From Thalassotalea sp. PS06 (GTDB lineage Bacteria; Pseudomonadota; Gammaproteobacteria; Enterobacterales; Alteromonadaceae), in assembly GCF_007197775.1 (NCBI RefSeq), contig NZ_CP041638.1, forward strand, positions 806,001 to 870,000: 64,000 bases of DNA. The letters are read 5' to 3'. The notes under the pieces are model-generated. The model saw only the letters and a list, made by a program, of their open reading frames with translations, had not been told where the DNA came from and ran no database searches. Below, in pieces: positions 8,869 to 17,430 of this stretch. How positions within the stretch are numbered: position 1 is the first letter of the stretch; every line of letters starts with the position of its first letter. A program made the translations under genes and the position numbers.

Positions 8869-9743
8869 CGTGTCACACACTGCTCATTATGTGGCGCCGA
8901 CATTCCCATCTGTTGAGCACATTTTACGATGTAGCCATTGATATAATCGATTTCGCTTAGTCTTTGTCCGCGAATATCTTCACGCATAGAAGAGCTGTTT
9001 TCGGCGGTGTTTTCCACCACCTGATACACCACATCACGAAGAGTTTTAGATTGAAGTGGTATTTGCCGAAGCTCGGCCTGGCCAATCACTTCTTGGAGCA
9101 ATACCTCAACGTCGCTGTTGTATTTGTCCTGAGAAAGCTCGCCGTTTAACACATCATGAATTGCTGTTAACGGGTTAATGACGCAATTTATCGCTAATTT
9201 TGTCCACTGCATGGTTCGGATTTCGTCATACCACTGACAATCCTGTAACTGTGACAGCAGTGCTTTTATCGAAGCTAGATCCGGGTGTAGATTTTGATAG
9301 TTACCCAATTGCCATTGCCCTTGGCCGGTATGTTGAATTTGATTGCGGTTAAGGCGCCTTGCTGCCTGCGTGCTTAGCATGACACCGATAGGTTGTTGAC
9401 TATCGAGCAATGGACGTATCTGCTGATAAACTCCCATGCCATTGTGCTGTAAGATCAGCGGACATCGGGGTGGCAGATATTCTGCGATGTAGGCTATGGC
9501 ATCTTTGAATTGGTAGGCTTTAAGTGCGCAAATAATTAGATCGGCATCTGGCAGTTGCTGTTTACTGACATAGTGCAATGGCAAACGCTGGGTTTGTTTA
9601 TCCAGGCCGATAAAGGATAAAGACTTTGGTAATCCTTGTTGAATCGAGTCTGGTTTTAGCAAAAAACTGACCTGATGGTTACCTTGCAACTGCTGGTATA
9701 ACAGGCTTCCCATAGCGCCAGCGCCGATGATGACAATATTCAT
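8844..9743 (-). CDS. panE: 2-dehydropantoate 2-reductase
   Basis: NADPH-dependent ketopantoate reductase of the pantothenate (coenzyme A) pathway. The N-terminal Rossmann motif MNIVIIGAGAMGSLL is clear, and a core segment DADLIICALKAYQ follows near residue 65. The C-terminal ApbA domain contains WTKLAINCVINPLTAI, with the catalytic Lys and the conserved Asn. It is 299 residues, the standard length. It overlaps the VanZ-like gene upstream by four bases, so both are in one transcript. Confidence 0.92.
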   Translation of the reverse strand: MNIVIIGAGAMGSLLYQQLQGNHQVSFLLKPDSIQQGLPKSLSFIGLDKQTQRLPLHYVSKQQLPDADLIICALKAYQFKDAIAYIAEYLPPRCPLILQHNGMGVYQQIRPLLDSQQPIGVMLSTQAARRLNRNQIQHTGQGQWQLGNYQNLHPDLASIKALLSQLQDCQWYDEIRTMQWTKLAINCVINPLTAIHDVLNGELSQDKYNSDVEVLLQEVIGQAELRQIPLQSKTLRDVVYQVVENTAENSSSMREDIRGQRLSEIDYINGYIVKCAQQMGMSAPHNEQCVTRIKRLQPH

Positions 9744-10141
9744 CCGTTACTCCGCTCCAATGCTGCCAGGACAGCTTGCTTTCTTATCATCCGATACTGC
9801 TGGATTAACTTGGTAAACGCTACATATATCAGGGTAAACGTCAGGCACCCAGCGACATCGGCATAAAAATCATGCCATTGCGCAGCTCTAAAATCCAACA
9901 GCCCCTGGCCTAGCTCGGTCAAAGCGGCATATGCCACTAATCCTGGCAGTAACACAATCTGCTGCAAGCGCAGTAACCCAAAAATAATGCCATTTAGTAA
10001 AAAGAAGCTAAGAAAATGGGCAGCTTTATCTAACAGGTTTAGCTGATGCAAAGCCTGCATACCATCAAACCAGAATAGGTAGGCAAACGCACCGCCTAAG
10101 ATAACAACCAATGTCGAAAAAAACGCAGAAAAAACCAACAA
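9740..10141 (-). CDS. VanZ-like membrane protein
   Basis: A small integral membrane protein of up to 133 residues with four predicted hydrophobic stretches. The motif DKAAHFLSFFLLNG, followed later by LTELGQGLLDFRAAQWHDFYADVAGC, is the signature of VanZ-like proteins (D-K..H...F; E..Q.......D..D...N/G). The start is uncertain: the longest frame begins with TTG at 10141 just after a stop at 10148-10150, and the next Met lies near residue 28. It is coupled to panE by ATGA overlap. The function of VanZ-like proteins outside teicoplanin resistance is not known. Confidence 0.8.
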   Translation of the reverse strand: MLVFSAFFSTLVVILGGAFAYLFWFDGMQALHQLNLLDKAAHFLSFFLLNGIIFGLLRLQQIVLLPGLVAYAALTELGQGLLDFRAAQWHDFYADVAGCLTFTLIYVAFTKLIQQYRMIRKQAVLAALERSNG

Positions 10142-10307
10142 AATAACCTATGTTTAGCAGCACACCATTGTCCGCATCGGGCGAGAAATAGGCACCAACA
10201 GAACCCAGTTAATAAGTTTGCGGAAAAAGAGAATGTATTGCAATGCAAAAGGCCAGTCTGATAACCTTAGCCCCATTAAAAATGCTTAATTACTGAGAGA
10301 TTTCGTT

Positions 10308-10790
10308 ATGCCATCGATGGATATAGTGTCTGAAATTAATATCGAAGAAGTTCGCAACGCCGTTGACAATGCCAGCCGTGAACTGGACACCCGGTTTGAC
10401 TTTCGCGGTGTCGAAGCTTCTTTTGAGTTCGTTAAACCAAATGTAAAGATCAAAGCCGAAGGCGATTTTCAATTAAAGCAGTTACGAGATATGCTGCGGG
10501 TGCAGCTTTCTAAGCGTAATGTTGATGCCAAAGCCATGACCGTTGGTGCTGAAGAGCACACCGGTAAAACGTATCAGCAAACCCTGACTTTTAAAGAAGG
10601 GATTGAGCAGCCGATGGCGAAGAAAGTTGTAAAGCTTATTAAAGACAGTAAGTTAAAAGTTCAGGCCAGTATTCAAGGCGAGCAGATTCGGGTTACGGGT
10701 AAAAAGCGCGATGATTTGCAATCAGTGATGCGAATTGTACGTGATGCTGAGCTGGAACAATCTTTCCAATTTACCAACTTCCGTGACTAA
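10308..10790 (+). CDS. yajQ: YajQ family nucleotide-binding protein
   Basis: A 160-residue member of the UPF0234/YajQ family, reported as cyclic di-GMP binding regulators in some gammaproteobacteria. The N-terminus [20 protein letters not shown] and [20 protein letters not shown] match E. coli YajQ nearly residue for residue. The C-terminal part ends [16 protein letters not shown], the usual family end. It is a single-gene unit between a divergent upstream region and a strong terminator. Confidence 0.95.
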   Translation: MPSMDIVSEINIEEVRNAVDNASRELDTRFDFRGVEASFEFVKPNVKIKAEGDFQLKQLRDMLRVQLSKRNVDAKAMTVGAEEHTGKTYQQTLTFKEGIEQPMAKKVVKLIKDSKLKVQASIQGEQIRVTGKKRDDLQSVMRIVRDAELEQSFQFTNFRD

Positions 10791-10797
10791 TCACTTC

Positions 10798-10832
10798 GGC
10801 GACAAAAAATCTTTTGTCGCCTCTCTCTTTTT
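10798..10832 (+). terminator. Intrinsic terminator of yajQ
   Basis: GGCGACAAAA, loop AATC, TTTTGTCGCC (10798-10821), a perfect ten-base-pair stem, followed by a TCTCTCTTTTT tract. Confidence 0.92.
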
Positions 10833-10849
10833 GAACAAAGGTAGTTTCT

Positions 10850-12448
10850 GTGTCTTTTGAATCTGATATCAGGTTTTCGCAGGTTCAGCATGCGATTAAA
10901 CAACAAAATTTTAGCCAGGCCCAAGCACTGTTGGACAATATTCTTGCCCAGCAGCCGGAAAATATTGAAGCGCTAACGCAAAAGTTAACCTTGTTAAAGG
11001 AACATCAAAAGCCAATTCCCAATAATCTGATTGAGTTGCTATTGCGGGTCGATGCAATGAATGTCATTGCCCTTGAGGCCAAACTCTCTTTGCTGGAACA
11101 GCAAATGGATTATTTTCAGGCGGTTGAGGTACTTAAATTACTAAATAAACAGCAACCCGAAAATTTACTTTGGTCCTGTAAATTGGCGCTAAATGCGCTG
11201 AGCTCTGGCCAAGTTACCTTGGCACATGAGCAGTTTGAATATTGCTTAGAACATCGAACCGGTCAGGAAAGCGGATTATTAACGTTTGTGATGCTGAACC
11301 TTGGGCATGTGTATAAAGCCCAGGGGCATTCAGATAAGGCCAAACAGGCTTATCTGACGTTTATCGATGAGCACCCCTCAGAAGCCGGTGTTGGATATTG
11401 GAGTATTGCCGATCTCAAGGATCAATCGATAAGCCTTGACGAATTTTCTGCGATGGAGGCGTTGCTTGCTTCATCGACATTAAATGTTGGCAACAAGGCG
11501 CTGATTCATTTTGCTCAGGGAAAATATTATGAGCAGCAAAAAGACTATCAAAAAGCCTTTGCTTGCTGGCAACAGGCGAATGAGATTCTTGCAAAGTATC
11601 GCCCGTTTAAAGCCCAGCCTTATCATGCGCTCATTACGTCTTTGATGCAGGCGTTAACGCCACAAGTTACAGCCCGTTGGCAATCGCCTGAACCCAACGA
11701 ATTGACCCCTATTTTTATTGTCGGTATGCCAAGATCAGGAACGACTTTGGTTGAACAGATACTGACGGCTCATTCCGATGTCCAGGCAACCGATGAATTG
11801 CCGTTTATGGAACGATTGGCAATTGAGGTAAGTCAGCAGGGTAACTATGGTCAGGAATTGGTGAAGCTTACCGAAGAAAAACGTGCACAATTAGCTAAGG
11901 CATACCTCAAGTCGGCTAATCCTTACCTACATCAGCAGGGGGGGTATTTTATCGATAAGAACCCCAATAACTTTCTCCACATCGGCTTGATTAAGGCTAT
12001 TTTCCCGAATGCCAGGATCATTAATCTGTTACGGGACCCGATGGATAACGCGATGAGCGTGTTTAAGCAGTATTTCAGCCGTGGCCACGAGCATTCCTAC
12101 CACTTAGATGCCACTATTTTTTACTGGCAGGGCTATTTGCAATTAATGACATTCTGGAAACGCCTGTTCGGTGATCAACTTTTGAATGTGGGATACGAGC
12201 AACTAACGGATGATAGCGAAGCGATAATTCGTCAAATCCTCGACTATTGTGGCCTGGAATTCGAACCTGATTGTCTTGAGTTTTATAAAAGCGATAGGGC
12301 GGTTTTAACCCCCAGTGTTTCTCAGGTTAGGCGACCAATTAACAAAAATGCGGTGGGCGCCGCCGCTCGTTTTCAGTCGCAATTAACGCCCTGGATGCCC
12401 AAATTCGCCCAACTTCGGCAAGTGAAAGAGCAGCTGTTAAACAATTGA
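10850..12448 (+). CDS. TPR-repeat sulfotransferase
   Basis: A 532-residue protein with two parts. Residues 1-260 are helical and resemble tetratricopeptide repeats (for example LNLGHVYKAQGHSDKAKQAY). Residues 285-530 form a PAPS-dependent sulfotransferase domain: the 5'-phosphosulfate loop is FIVGMPRSGTTLVEQIL near residue 288 and the 3'-phosphate region is RIINLLRDPMDNAMS near residue 387. The start is GTG at 10850. There is no signal peptide, so it is cytoplasmic. It converges with a hydroxylase and a second sulfotransferase. Proteins of this type are often called protein sulfotransferases, but the acceptor is unknown. Confidence 0.9.
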   Translation: MSFESDIRFSQVQHAIKQQNFSQAQALLDNILAQQPENIEALTQKLTLLKEHQKPIPNNLIELLLRVDAMNVIALEAKLSLLEQQMDYFQAVEVLKLLNKQQPENLLWSCKLALNALSSGQVTLAHEQFEYCLEHRTGQESGLLTFVMLNLGHVYKAQGHSDKAKQAYLTFIDEHPSEAGVGYWSIADLKDQSISLDEFSAMEALLASSTLNVGNKALIHFAQGKYYEQQKDYQKAFACWQQANEILAKYRPFKAQPYHALITSLMQALTPQVTARWQSPEPNELTPIFIVGMPRSGTTLVEQILTAHSDVQATDELPFMERLAIEVSQQGNYGQELVKLTEEKRAQLAKAYLKSANPYLHQQGGYFIDKNPNNFLHIGLIKAIFPNARIINLLRDPMDNAMSVFKQYFSRGHEHSYHLDATIFYWQGYLQLMTFWKRLFGDQLLNVGYEQLTDDSEAIIRQILDYCGLEFEPDCLEFYKSDRAVLTPSVSQVRRPINKNAVGAAARFQSQLTPWMPKFAQLRQVKEQLLNN

Positions 12449-12470
12449 GGCTAATGTTTGGATAATTGTT

Positions 12471-13625
12471 TTAACCAAGGCGCCCACAACATTGCTTAAA
12501 CTTTTTGCCTGAGCCGCAGCTGCATGGTGCGTTGCGACTTATCGGCGTTGCTGATGGAGTTCCTTCACTATTTGCGGGTAACGGTTGAGCTTTCGACACA
12601 GGTTGTTGTTGATTACCTGCCACCTTTGAAGGTTCAGCGGTTGCCGGTACGTGATTGGCGGCAACATTGAATTTAGCAATCTCAGGATTAAAACATGGGT
12701 CAATCAGACAGTGAATCAACATTTGCGTTGCGCCACCGTGATTAGCCAGATGCAAGTTGTTACTATATTCTCTAGTTTGCTGATAGAGGGTGTCGCGCAG
12801 CTTGTGATAAACAGGCCAGCCTGATTCCTCAGTGGCAAATTGCGAAAACGCCTGGCGCCAATCATCGGCAAACGCTTTTACCTTTTGCATAAATTCCTGT
12901 TTTATCCCTTCATCATTTTGCTGGTTACTATCAAGCTCTGAAAATAATTCAGCCACCAGCCAGTCAACTTCCCCTGGAGACATGACCAGGGGGGCATTGA
13001 ATTTTTCCGTTAAGATTTGTGGCCGTTGTTCCGGTTGAAACTCGAGCAAAGAGTCTGTAGCCTGTTGTTCCTGAACACCTGGGATGAATGAATTGGCAAC
13101 GGTGCGCCAGAACTTGGACGAGCCAGTGGTGTCGATGACCAAATGGACCCGGCGCTTATTGGAATGGTTTACAACCTTGTGATTTTTCCAGGAATCGAAA
13201 ATCCAACATTCGCCCTGCTGCATGTTTACCTGTTTATCGCCACAATGAAAAATGACATCCTCAGTGGTGGTTATCGGGATGTGAATACGAACCCGCTTAT
13301 ACCAATGGTAATTGATATCCGAATGCAACGGCACTTCACAACCAGGCTCTAAGGCCATCAACCTTGAGCGACCAAACACTTCTCCAAACGAAGCAATGAC
13401 CTGTTGCAGATATTCACACTTTTCAAGTGCTTCAGTAGTTTGCATTGGTCCTTTGAAATCGTTATTTATCTTACCATTGACGCTAATTAACGGTATCGCT
13501 AAATTGCCCTTAAACCCCTCGTGATGGGGTAACCATTGCGGCTCTGCAAACTGGCTGATTTCCTGCTGCATTCGGGCAACATCAAAGCGTAATGGTAAGC
13601 GATAAAATTCGTGAGTTAGCTTCAT
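12471..13625 (-). CDS. Aspartyl/asparaginyl beta-hydroxylase domain protein with C-terminal SEC-C motif
   Basis: Fe(II)/2-oxoglutarate oxygenase of the Asp/Asn beta-hydroxylase family. Iron and co-substrate residues are visible in PLHSDINYHWYKRVRIHIPI (about residues 105-125) and in WIFDSWKNHKVVNHSNKRRV (about 150-170). A poorly conserved helical region follows, and the last 20 residues are a SEC-C zinc motif, APCSCGSGKKFKQCCG. The ATG at 13625 is chosen because AGGA lies six bases upstream; an in-frame TTG-type extension to 13652 would overlap the previous gene. It lies eight bases after the sulfotransferase gene, so the two form an operon. Its substrate is unknown. Confidence 0.86.
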   Translation of the reverse strand: MKLTHEFYRLPLRFDVARMQQEISQFAEPQWLPHHEGFKGNLAIPLISVNGKINNDFKGPMQTTEALEKCEYLQQVIASFGEVFGRSRLMALEPGCEVPLHSDINYHWYKRVRIHIPITTTEDVIFHCGDKQVNMQQGECWIFDSWKNHKVVNHSNKRRVHLVIDTTGSSKFWRTVANSFIPGVQEQQATDSLLEFQPEQRPQILTEKFNAPLVMSPGEVDWLVAELFSELDSNQQNDEGIKQEFMQKVKAFADDWRQAFSQFATEESGWPVYHKLRDTLYQQTREYSNNLHLANHGGATQMLIHCLIDPCFNPEIAKFNVAANHVPATAEPSKVAGNQQQPVSKAQPLPANSEGTPSATPISRNAPCSCGSGKKFKQCCGRLG

Positions 13626-13633
13626 AAAGTATC

Positions 13634-14674
13634 CTACATTGCACCATGACAATGTTTAAATCGTTTGCCCGAGCCACAAGGGCAGAGCGCATTTCTGGAC
13701 GTCGTACCGGGTTGTGGATTGCTTACCGGTGCTGGCGTGTTAATCGTATTTACCGCGGCAGCATGTTGTCGGGCATTTTCTATCTGCTCTGCACTAATGT
13801 CAGTACTTAACTTGAGCTTGCCATCCTTTTCAAGCCATTGATTAATTTCTGCAACCAAGGACGTATACGCTTCAAGCTCTGGTGCTATCACATGGGCTTT
13901 TGGTACCCATTTGTCAGGATTCGGCGCTCTTAACGTATATTGCGATAATGGCAGTCCGTCACGGCATTTTTCGCTAAGTTGGTGATCAAAGGATAAGTCG
14001 GCAAATTGACAAATCTGTTTTAGTACTGCCTCTGGTGTATCGACCAGTTGACGATAATTGATGATTAGTTTTCGTTCATCGGCAATATCCTTCAAGCCAT
14101 CGACAATAGCCTGATTGCTGATAGCCCACTGGTTGGCAGCGATATTGGGTAAAGGTTTGTCCTTTAAAGACTGCCAGTTTGGCGTTAATAACAGCGACCA
14201 GCGTCCATTAAACCCTGGAAGGTTAGGGTAAGTCAGAAAGCGACCTGAAAGCCAGGCTTCGATGATGCTATTGATGTTCTCTTTCGGATCGCGCACCAGG
14301 TAAATAAACAATGCATCAGGAAACAGTTGCTTGAGAAACTCTACACGTAACGAGTTCTTGGGTGTTTTTTCTAGAAAACGCACAGGTTGTTGAGAATGTT
14401 GGGCCTGGGTGTCACCATCCCTGTCGCGCAGTAACTGTTGGAATCTGGTGAGCAGTTTAGTCTTTGTAGCCTCAGTTGCATCTTCAGCCGCAAGGGCATT
14501 ACTCACAAACCCTCGCTGGACAGTGCTAAGTTCGGGGATATGCTCTATGACCGCATGACTTTCATCGCCAATTGTCCACAAGTCCGGAGCCTTCGACAGC
14601 GTATCAAACAGCAAGGTGCTGCCCGAACGAGGTGCAGATAAGATGATGATTGGTTTAGAAAACTTGTTTTGCAT
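13634..14674 (-). CDS. Sulfotransferase family protein with C-terminal SEC-C motif
   Basis: A 346-residue PAPS-dependent sulfotransferase. The 5'-phosphosulfate loop is IIILSAPRSGSTLLFDTL at residues 8-25 and the 3'-phosphate loop is FIYLVRDPKENINSIIEAW near residue 128. The C-terminus is a SEC-C zinc-binding motif (NALCPCGSGKRFKHCHG), the same accessory motif as on the hydroxylase that follows eight bases downstream. A Pro/Thr/Asn-rich linker joins the two domains. The acceptor molecule is not predictable; the operon with a hydroxylase suggests that both modify the same protein or peptide. Confidence 0.87.
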   Translation of the reverse strand: MQNKFSKPIIILSAPRSGSTLLFDTLSKAPDLWTIGDESHAVIEHIPELSTVQRGFVSNALAAEDATEATKTKLLTRFQQLLRDRDGDTQAQHSQQPVRFLEKTPKNSLRVEFLKQLFPDALFIYLVRDPKENINSIIEAWLSGRFLTYPNLPGFNGRWSLLLTPNWQSLKDKPLPNIAANQWAISNQAIVDGLKDIADERKLIINYRQLVDTPEAVLKQICQFADLSFDHQLSEKCRDGLPLSQYTLRAPNPDKWVPKAHVIAPELEAYTSLVAEINQWLEKDGKLKLSTDISAEQIENARQHAAAVNTINTPAPVSNPQPGTTSRNALCPCGSGKRFKHCHGAM

Positions 14675-14850
14675 GGTACGGCTTGAGCGTTGTCACTGGA
14701 TTTTTAATCAATTTCGCTGGTCACACTCTACCACGGATGGCGGGGAGCCATAAGCCTTATTTTTTAATCGCAGGGTTTTACTTTAATCGCTTTAATCCCT
14801 TACAATGCCGGTTCGCATAAAATTACAACAACAATGATAGAAGAGTAGTT

Positions 14851-16197
14851 ATGGCATCGTCTCGCGGTGAATTTAGTTCACGACTCGGTTTTATTATGGC
14901 GGCGGCCGGTTCCGCTGTTGGTCTTGGGAATATATGGGGATTCCCTACGCAAACAGCATCCAATGGCGGTGCGGCTTTTGTTCTCGTGTATCTGGTATTG
15001 GCCTTCTGCCTTGCCTACCCGGCATTTATGGCTGAATTGCTAATTGGTAGATATGGTCAGGCTAACGCTGTAACTTCACTGCAAAAAATGTCCTCCCGCC
15101 CCTGGCAAAAACATTTTGGTTTTATCGTTGGTTTTGGCGGTATTATCTGTGCTGCCTTGATCTTAAGTTTTTATGGTATTATCGCCGGTTGGATGATGTC
15201 CTATGCCATTGAAAGTGCAGCGAACATCGTCGGTATGAATGCTGTCGCAGAGTGGGTCGTAGGCAATAGTTTAGAACGCAACCTATTGTTCACCGTAGCC
15301 TTTATGGTATTGACCGTTTTTATTATTCGTAAAGGTGTTGAAAACGGCATCGAGAAGTGGTCGAAGCGCTTAATGCCAATGATGCTTGGTCTGTTAGTGT
15401 TGTTGATCATCTACGTAATGACCCTGGATGGAGCGATGGAAGGTTTAAACGCCTATCTGAATCCGGACATTGAACAGCTTAAAGACCCATCCCTTATCGT
15501 TAGTGCATTGGGCCAGGCATTCTTCTCGTTATCTTTGGGTACCAGTGTGATGGTTATCTATGGTTCGTATATTTCTAAAAAAGAAAACTTGGTGAGTCTG
15601 GGCGCTCAGGTGACTCTTATCGATGTGAGTATCGCTTTCTTAGCGGGTCTGTTAATCATTCCTGCGATGTATGTAGCGCAAACTCAAGGGGTTGCGATTT
15701 TCGCCGATGATGGCAGGCTGATTTCAGGGCCAGGTATGGTGTTTGATGTATTGCCTAAGTTGTTCGAAGACATGGGGGTGATTGGCACCTTCATTGGTCT
15801 GGCGTTCTTCGTATTGATGAGCATCGCAGCATTAACGTCATCCATTTCGATGTTAGAAGGGCCTGTGTCATACACCGTTGAGCGCCATGACGTGCCACGA
15901 TCAAAAGCGACAACCATCATTGGCTTGGTGATCTTATGTATCAGCGTGGTTATCGTATTTAATATCGAAACCGGTCTGGACTTCGTAGCGACATTATCTA
16001 CGCAGTATGGGCAACCGATCATTGCCATGTTGTGCTGTATCTTCGTGGGTTGGATTTGGCACCGTAGCTCGATTTTAGAGGAACTAAAACAAGGCAACGA
16101 CAGTGTTGAACATTCGTTCTTCTGGAAAATCTGGCCATGGTACACCAAATTCGTGTGCCCGATTGCCATCGCCGCCGTGTTTATTAATTCGCTGTAA
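14851..16197 (+). CDS. Sodium-dependent transporter of the neurotransmitter:sodium symporter (SNF) family
   Basis: A 448-residue inner-membrane symporter. The first segment contains AAAGSAVGLGNIWGFPTQTASNGG, the NSS/SNF signature for sodium and substrate binding at TM1. About eleven hydrophobic segments follow. Bacterial members usually carry amino acids, but the substrate cannot be read from the sequence. It is transcribed alone, with a terminator at 16220. Confidence 0.92.
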   Translation: MASSRGEFSSRLGFIMAAAGSAVGLGNIWGFPTQTASNGGAAFVLVYLVLAFCLAYPAFMAELLIGRYGQANAVTSLQKMSSRPWQKHFGFIVGFGGIICAALILSFYGIIAGWMMSYAIESAANIVGMNAVAEWVVGNSLERNLLFTVAFMVLTVFIIRKGVENGIEKWSKRLMPMMLGLLVLLIIYVMTLDGAMEGLNAYLNPDIEQLKDPSLIVSALGQAFFSLSLGTSVMVIYGSYISKKENLVSLGAQVTLIDVSIAFLAGLLIIPAMYVAQTQGVAIFADDGRLISGPGMVFDVLPKLFEDMGVIGTFIGLAFFVLMSIAALTSSISMLEGPVSYTVERHDVPRSKATTIIGLVILCISVVIVFNIETGLDFVATLSTQYGQPIIAMLCCIFVGWIWHRSSILEELKQGNDSVEHSFFWKIWPWYTKFVCPIAIAAVFINSL

Positions 16198-16219
16198 TCA
16201 ACAGCGATTTTGTTGCTAG

Positions 16220-16255
16220 TGCGCCGCTGGAATACCAGCAGCGCATTTTTTATTT
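16220..16255 (+). terminator. Intrinsic terminator of the SNF transporter gene
   Basis: TGCGCCGCTGG (16220-16230), loop AATA, CCAGCAGCGCA (16235-16245), with one internal mismatch, followed by six T and ATTT. Confidence 0.88.
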
Positions 16256-16289
16256 CTCGGATATTTTCCTCAGTTTCTGTTGAGTCTTT

Positions 16290-16440
16290 TTACAAAGACA
16301 CCCACCGTAATTTCGAAAAGCTTACCAAGACACCCATTGCAAATAGAGAAATTAACAAAAAACACCTTTTGTAATTAGAGGAAGTTACAAAGACACCCAC
16401 TGTAACCAGAAAAAGTTGCAAAGACACACAGCAATATTGA
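16290..16440 (+). repeat. Degenerate array of the AAGACACCCAC repeat
   Basis: Four or five units spaced about 32-34 bases, starting near 16293 (CAAAGACACCCACCGTAA), 16326 (CAAGACACCCATTGCAA), 16354 (decayed), 16391 (CAAAGACACCCACTGTAA) and 16419 (CAAAGACACACAGCAA). The cores read in the sense direction of the SNF transporter gene upstream. The rest of the interval to 16514 shows nothing else. Confidence 0.88.
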
Positions 16441-16514
16441 TAAGCTTAACTAGGGTATCAATTTGCTAGCAGGCTAGTTACCGGTAATTGTTGCGGAGAA
16501 AAACTAGCAATGTT

Positions 16515-17189
16515 TTAGATAGGGTCGATAAGTTCGGTAATCGCTTCACGGTGACGTTCAAACATTTCACCATCGACCATAGCTAAATCTGCCTTGAAAG
16601 CATAAGGATGACCATCCAGAGTAAATGCCAATTGGTAGGCATGAAGATAGCCCCTATCTACAATTGCTGAATCAGTTTTCGTAAAAGAATAATTTGGATC
16701 GCCCAAAATAGCGGTGCCTAAACTATTCATCGCGACTCGCAACTGATGGGTTTTTCCGGTTTTCGGCATCAGCTTATATAGTCGCAGGCCGGGCTCTAAA
16801 CTAAACGATTGGAAGTGGGTAATCGCCGGGTTATTGGTTGTTCTCTCAAGTTTGAAAGTACCGCGACGTGATTTAACCATATCTCCTTTGATGATCCCTT
16901 GTTTCTTCTTAGGCTTACCGCAAGCAAGAGCAATATAGAGTTTTGAAACATTTCGCTCGGCAAACAATGCAGATAGTTGCGAAGCAGTATTCGAATCTTT
17001 AGCCATTAGCATCAACCCGGAAGTCATTTTATCAAGCCTATGAACAGGATAAAGCTCTTGGTACGCTCGTTTCCATTGATTGAAAAAACCGCTACCGGCA
17101 ATTTCTTCGTCATGAAAGCTCTCGCCTGCGGGTTTATAAGCGACGATGAATTTATCATTTTCAAAGATGAGACCAGAAGATTTAGACAC
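16515..17189 (-). CDS. RluA-family pseudouridine synthase
   Basis: A 224-residue RNA pseudouridine synthase. The catalytic aspartate lies in VHRLDKMTSGLMLMAK near residue 50, the RluA/RluC family pattern. The uracil-binding region KTGKTHQLRVAM is near residue 143. There is no S4 domain. It resembles the short stand-alone RluA-like group rather than RluC or RluD; the target RNA is not predictable. Confidence 0.88.
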   Translation of the reverse strand: MSKSSGLIFENDKFIVAYKPAGESFHDEEIAGSGFFNQWKRAYQELYPVHRLDKMTSGLMLMAKDSNTASQLSALFAERNVSKLYIALACGKPKKKQGIIKGDMVKSRRGTFKLERTTNNPAITHFQSFSLEPGLRLYKLMPKTGKTHQLRVAMNSLGTAILGDPNYSFTKTDSAIVDRGYLHAYQLAFTLDGHPYAFKADLAMVDGEMFERHREAITELIDPI

Positions 17190-17430
17190 AATTTAAGGAG
17201 CCAAGGTAATTGAGAACAAGAAAAAATTATAAAGGGAAAATTCGATGACCCCAAAGTGTTTGTTGGTTTCTGCCCCAAGTTAGTCTATTTTTGGGTGTAA
17301 GAAAATTCTTCATTTGTTTATTTTGTTGATATTGTCGTTGTAAAATCAATATCTTCCCCCACATAATAGACAAATTGCCAGAATGTGGTGCATAACTAAA
17401 TTCGCGGATGTTGCGGATTTCGGAGCAAAA

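Noticed and set aside
14675..14850. Amino-acid riboswitch before the SNF transporter gene
   Set aside because: No glycine- or lysine-riboswitch motifs are visible in the short leader.
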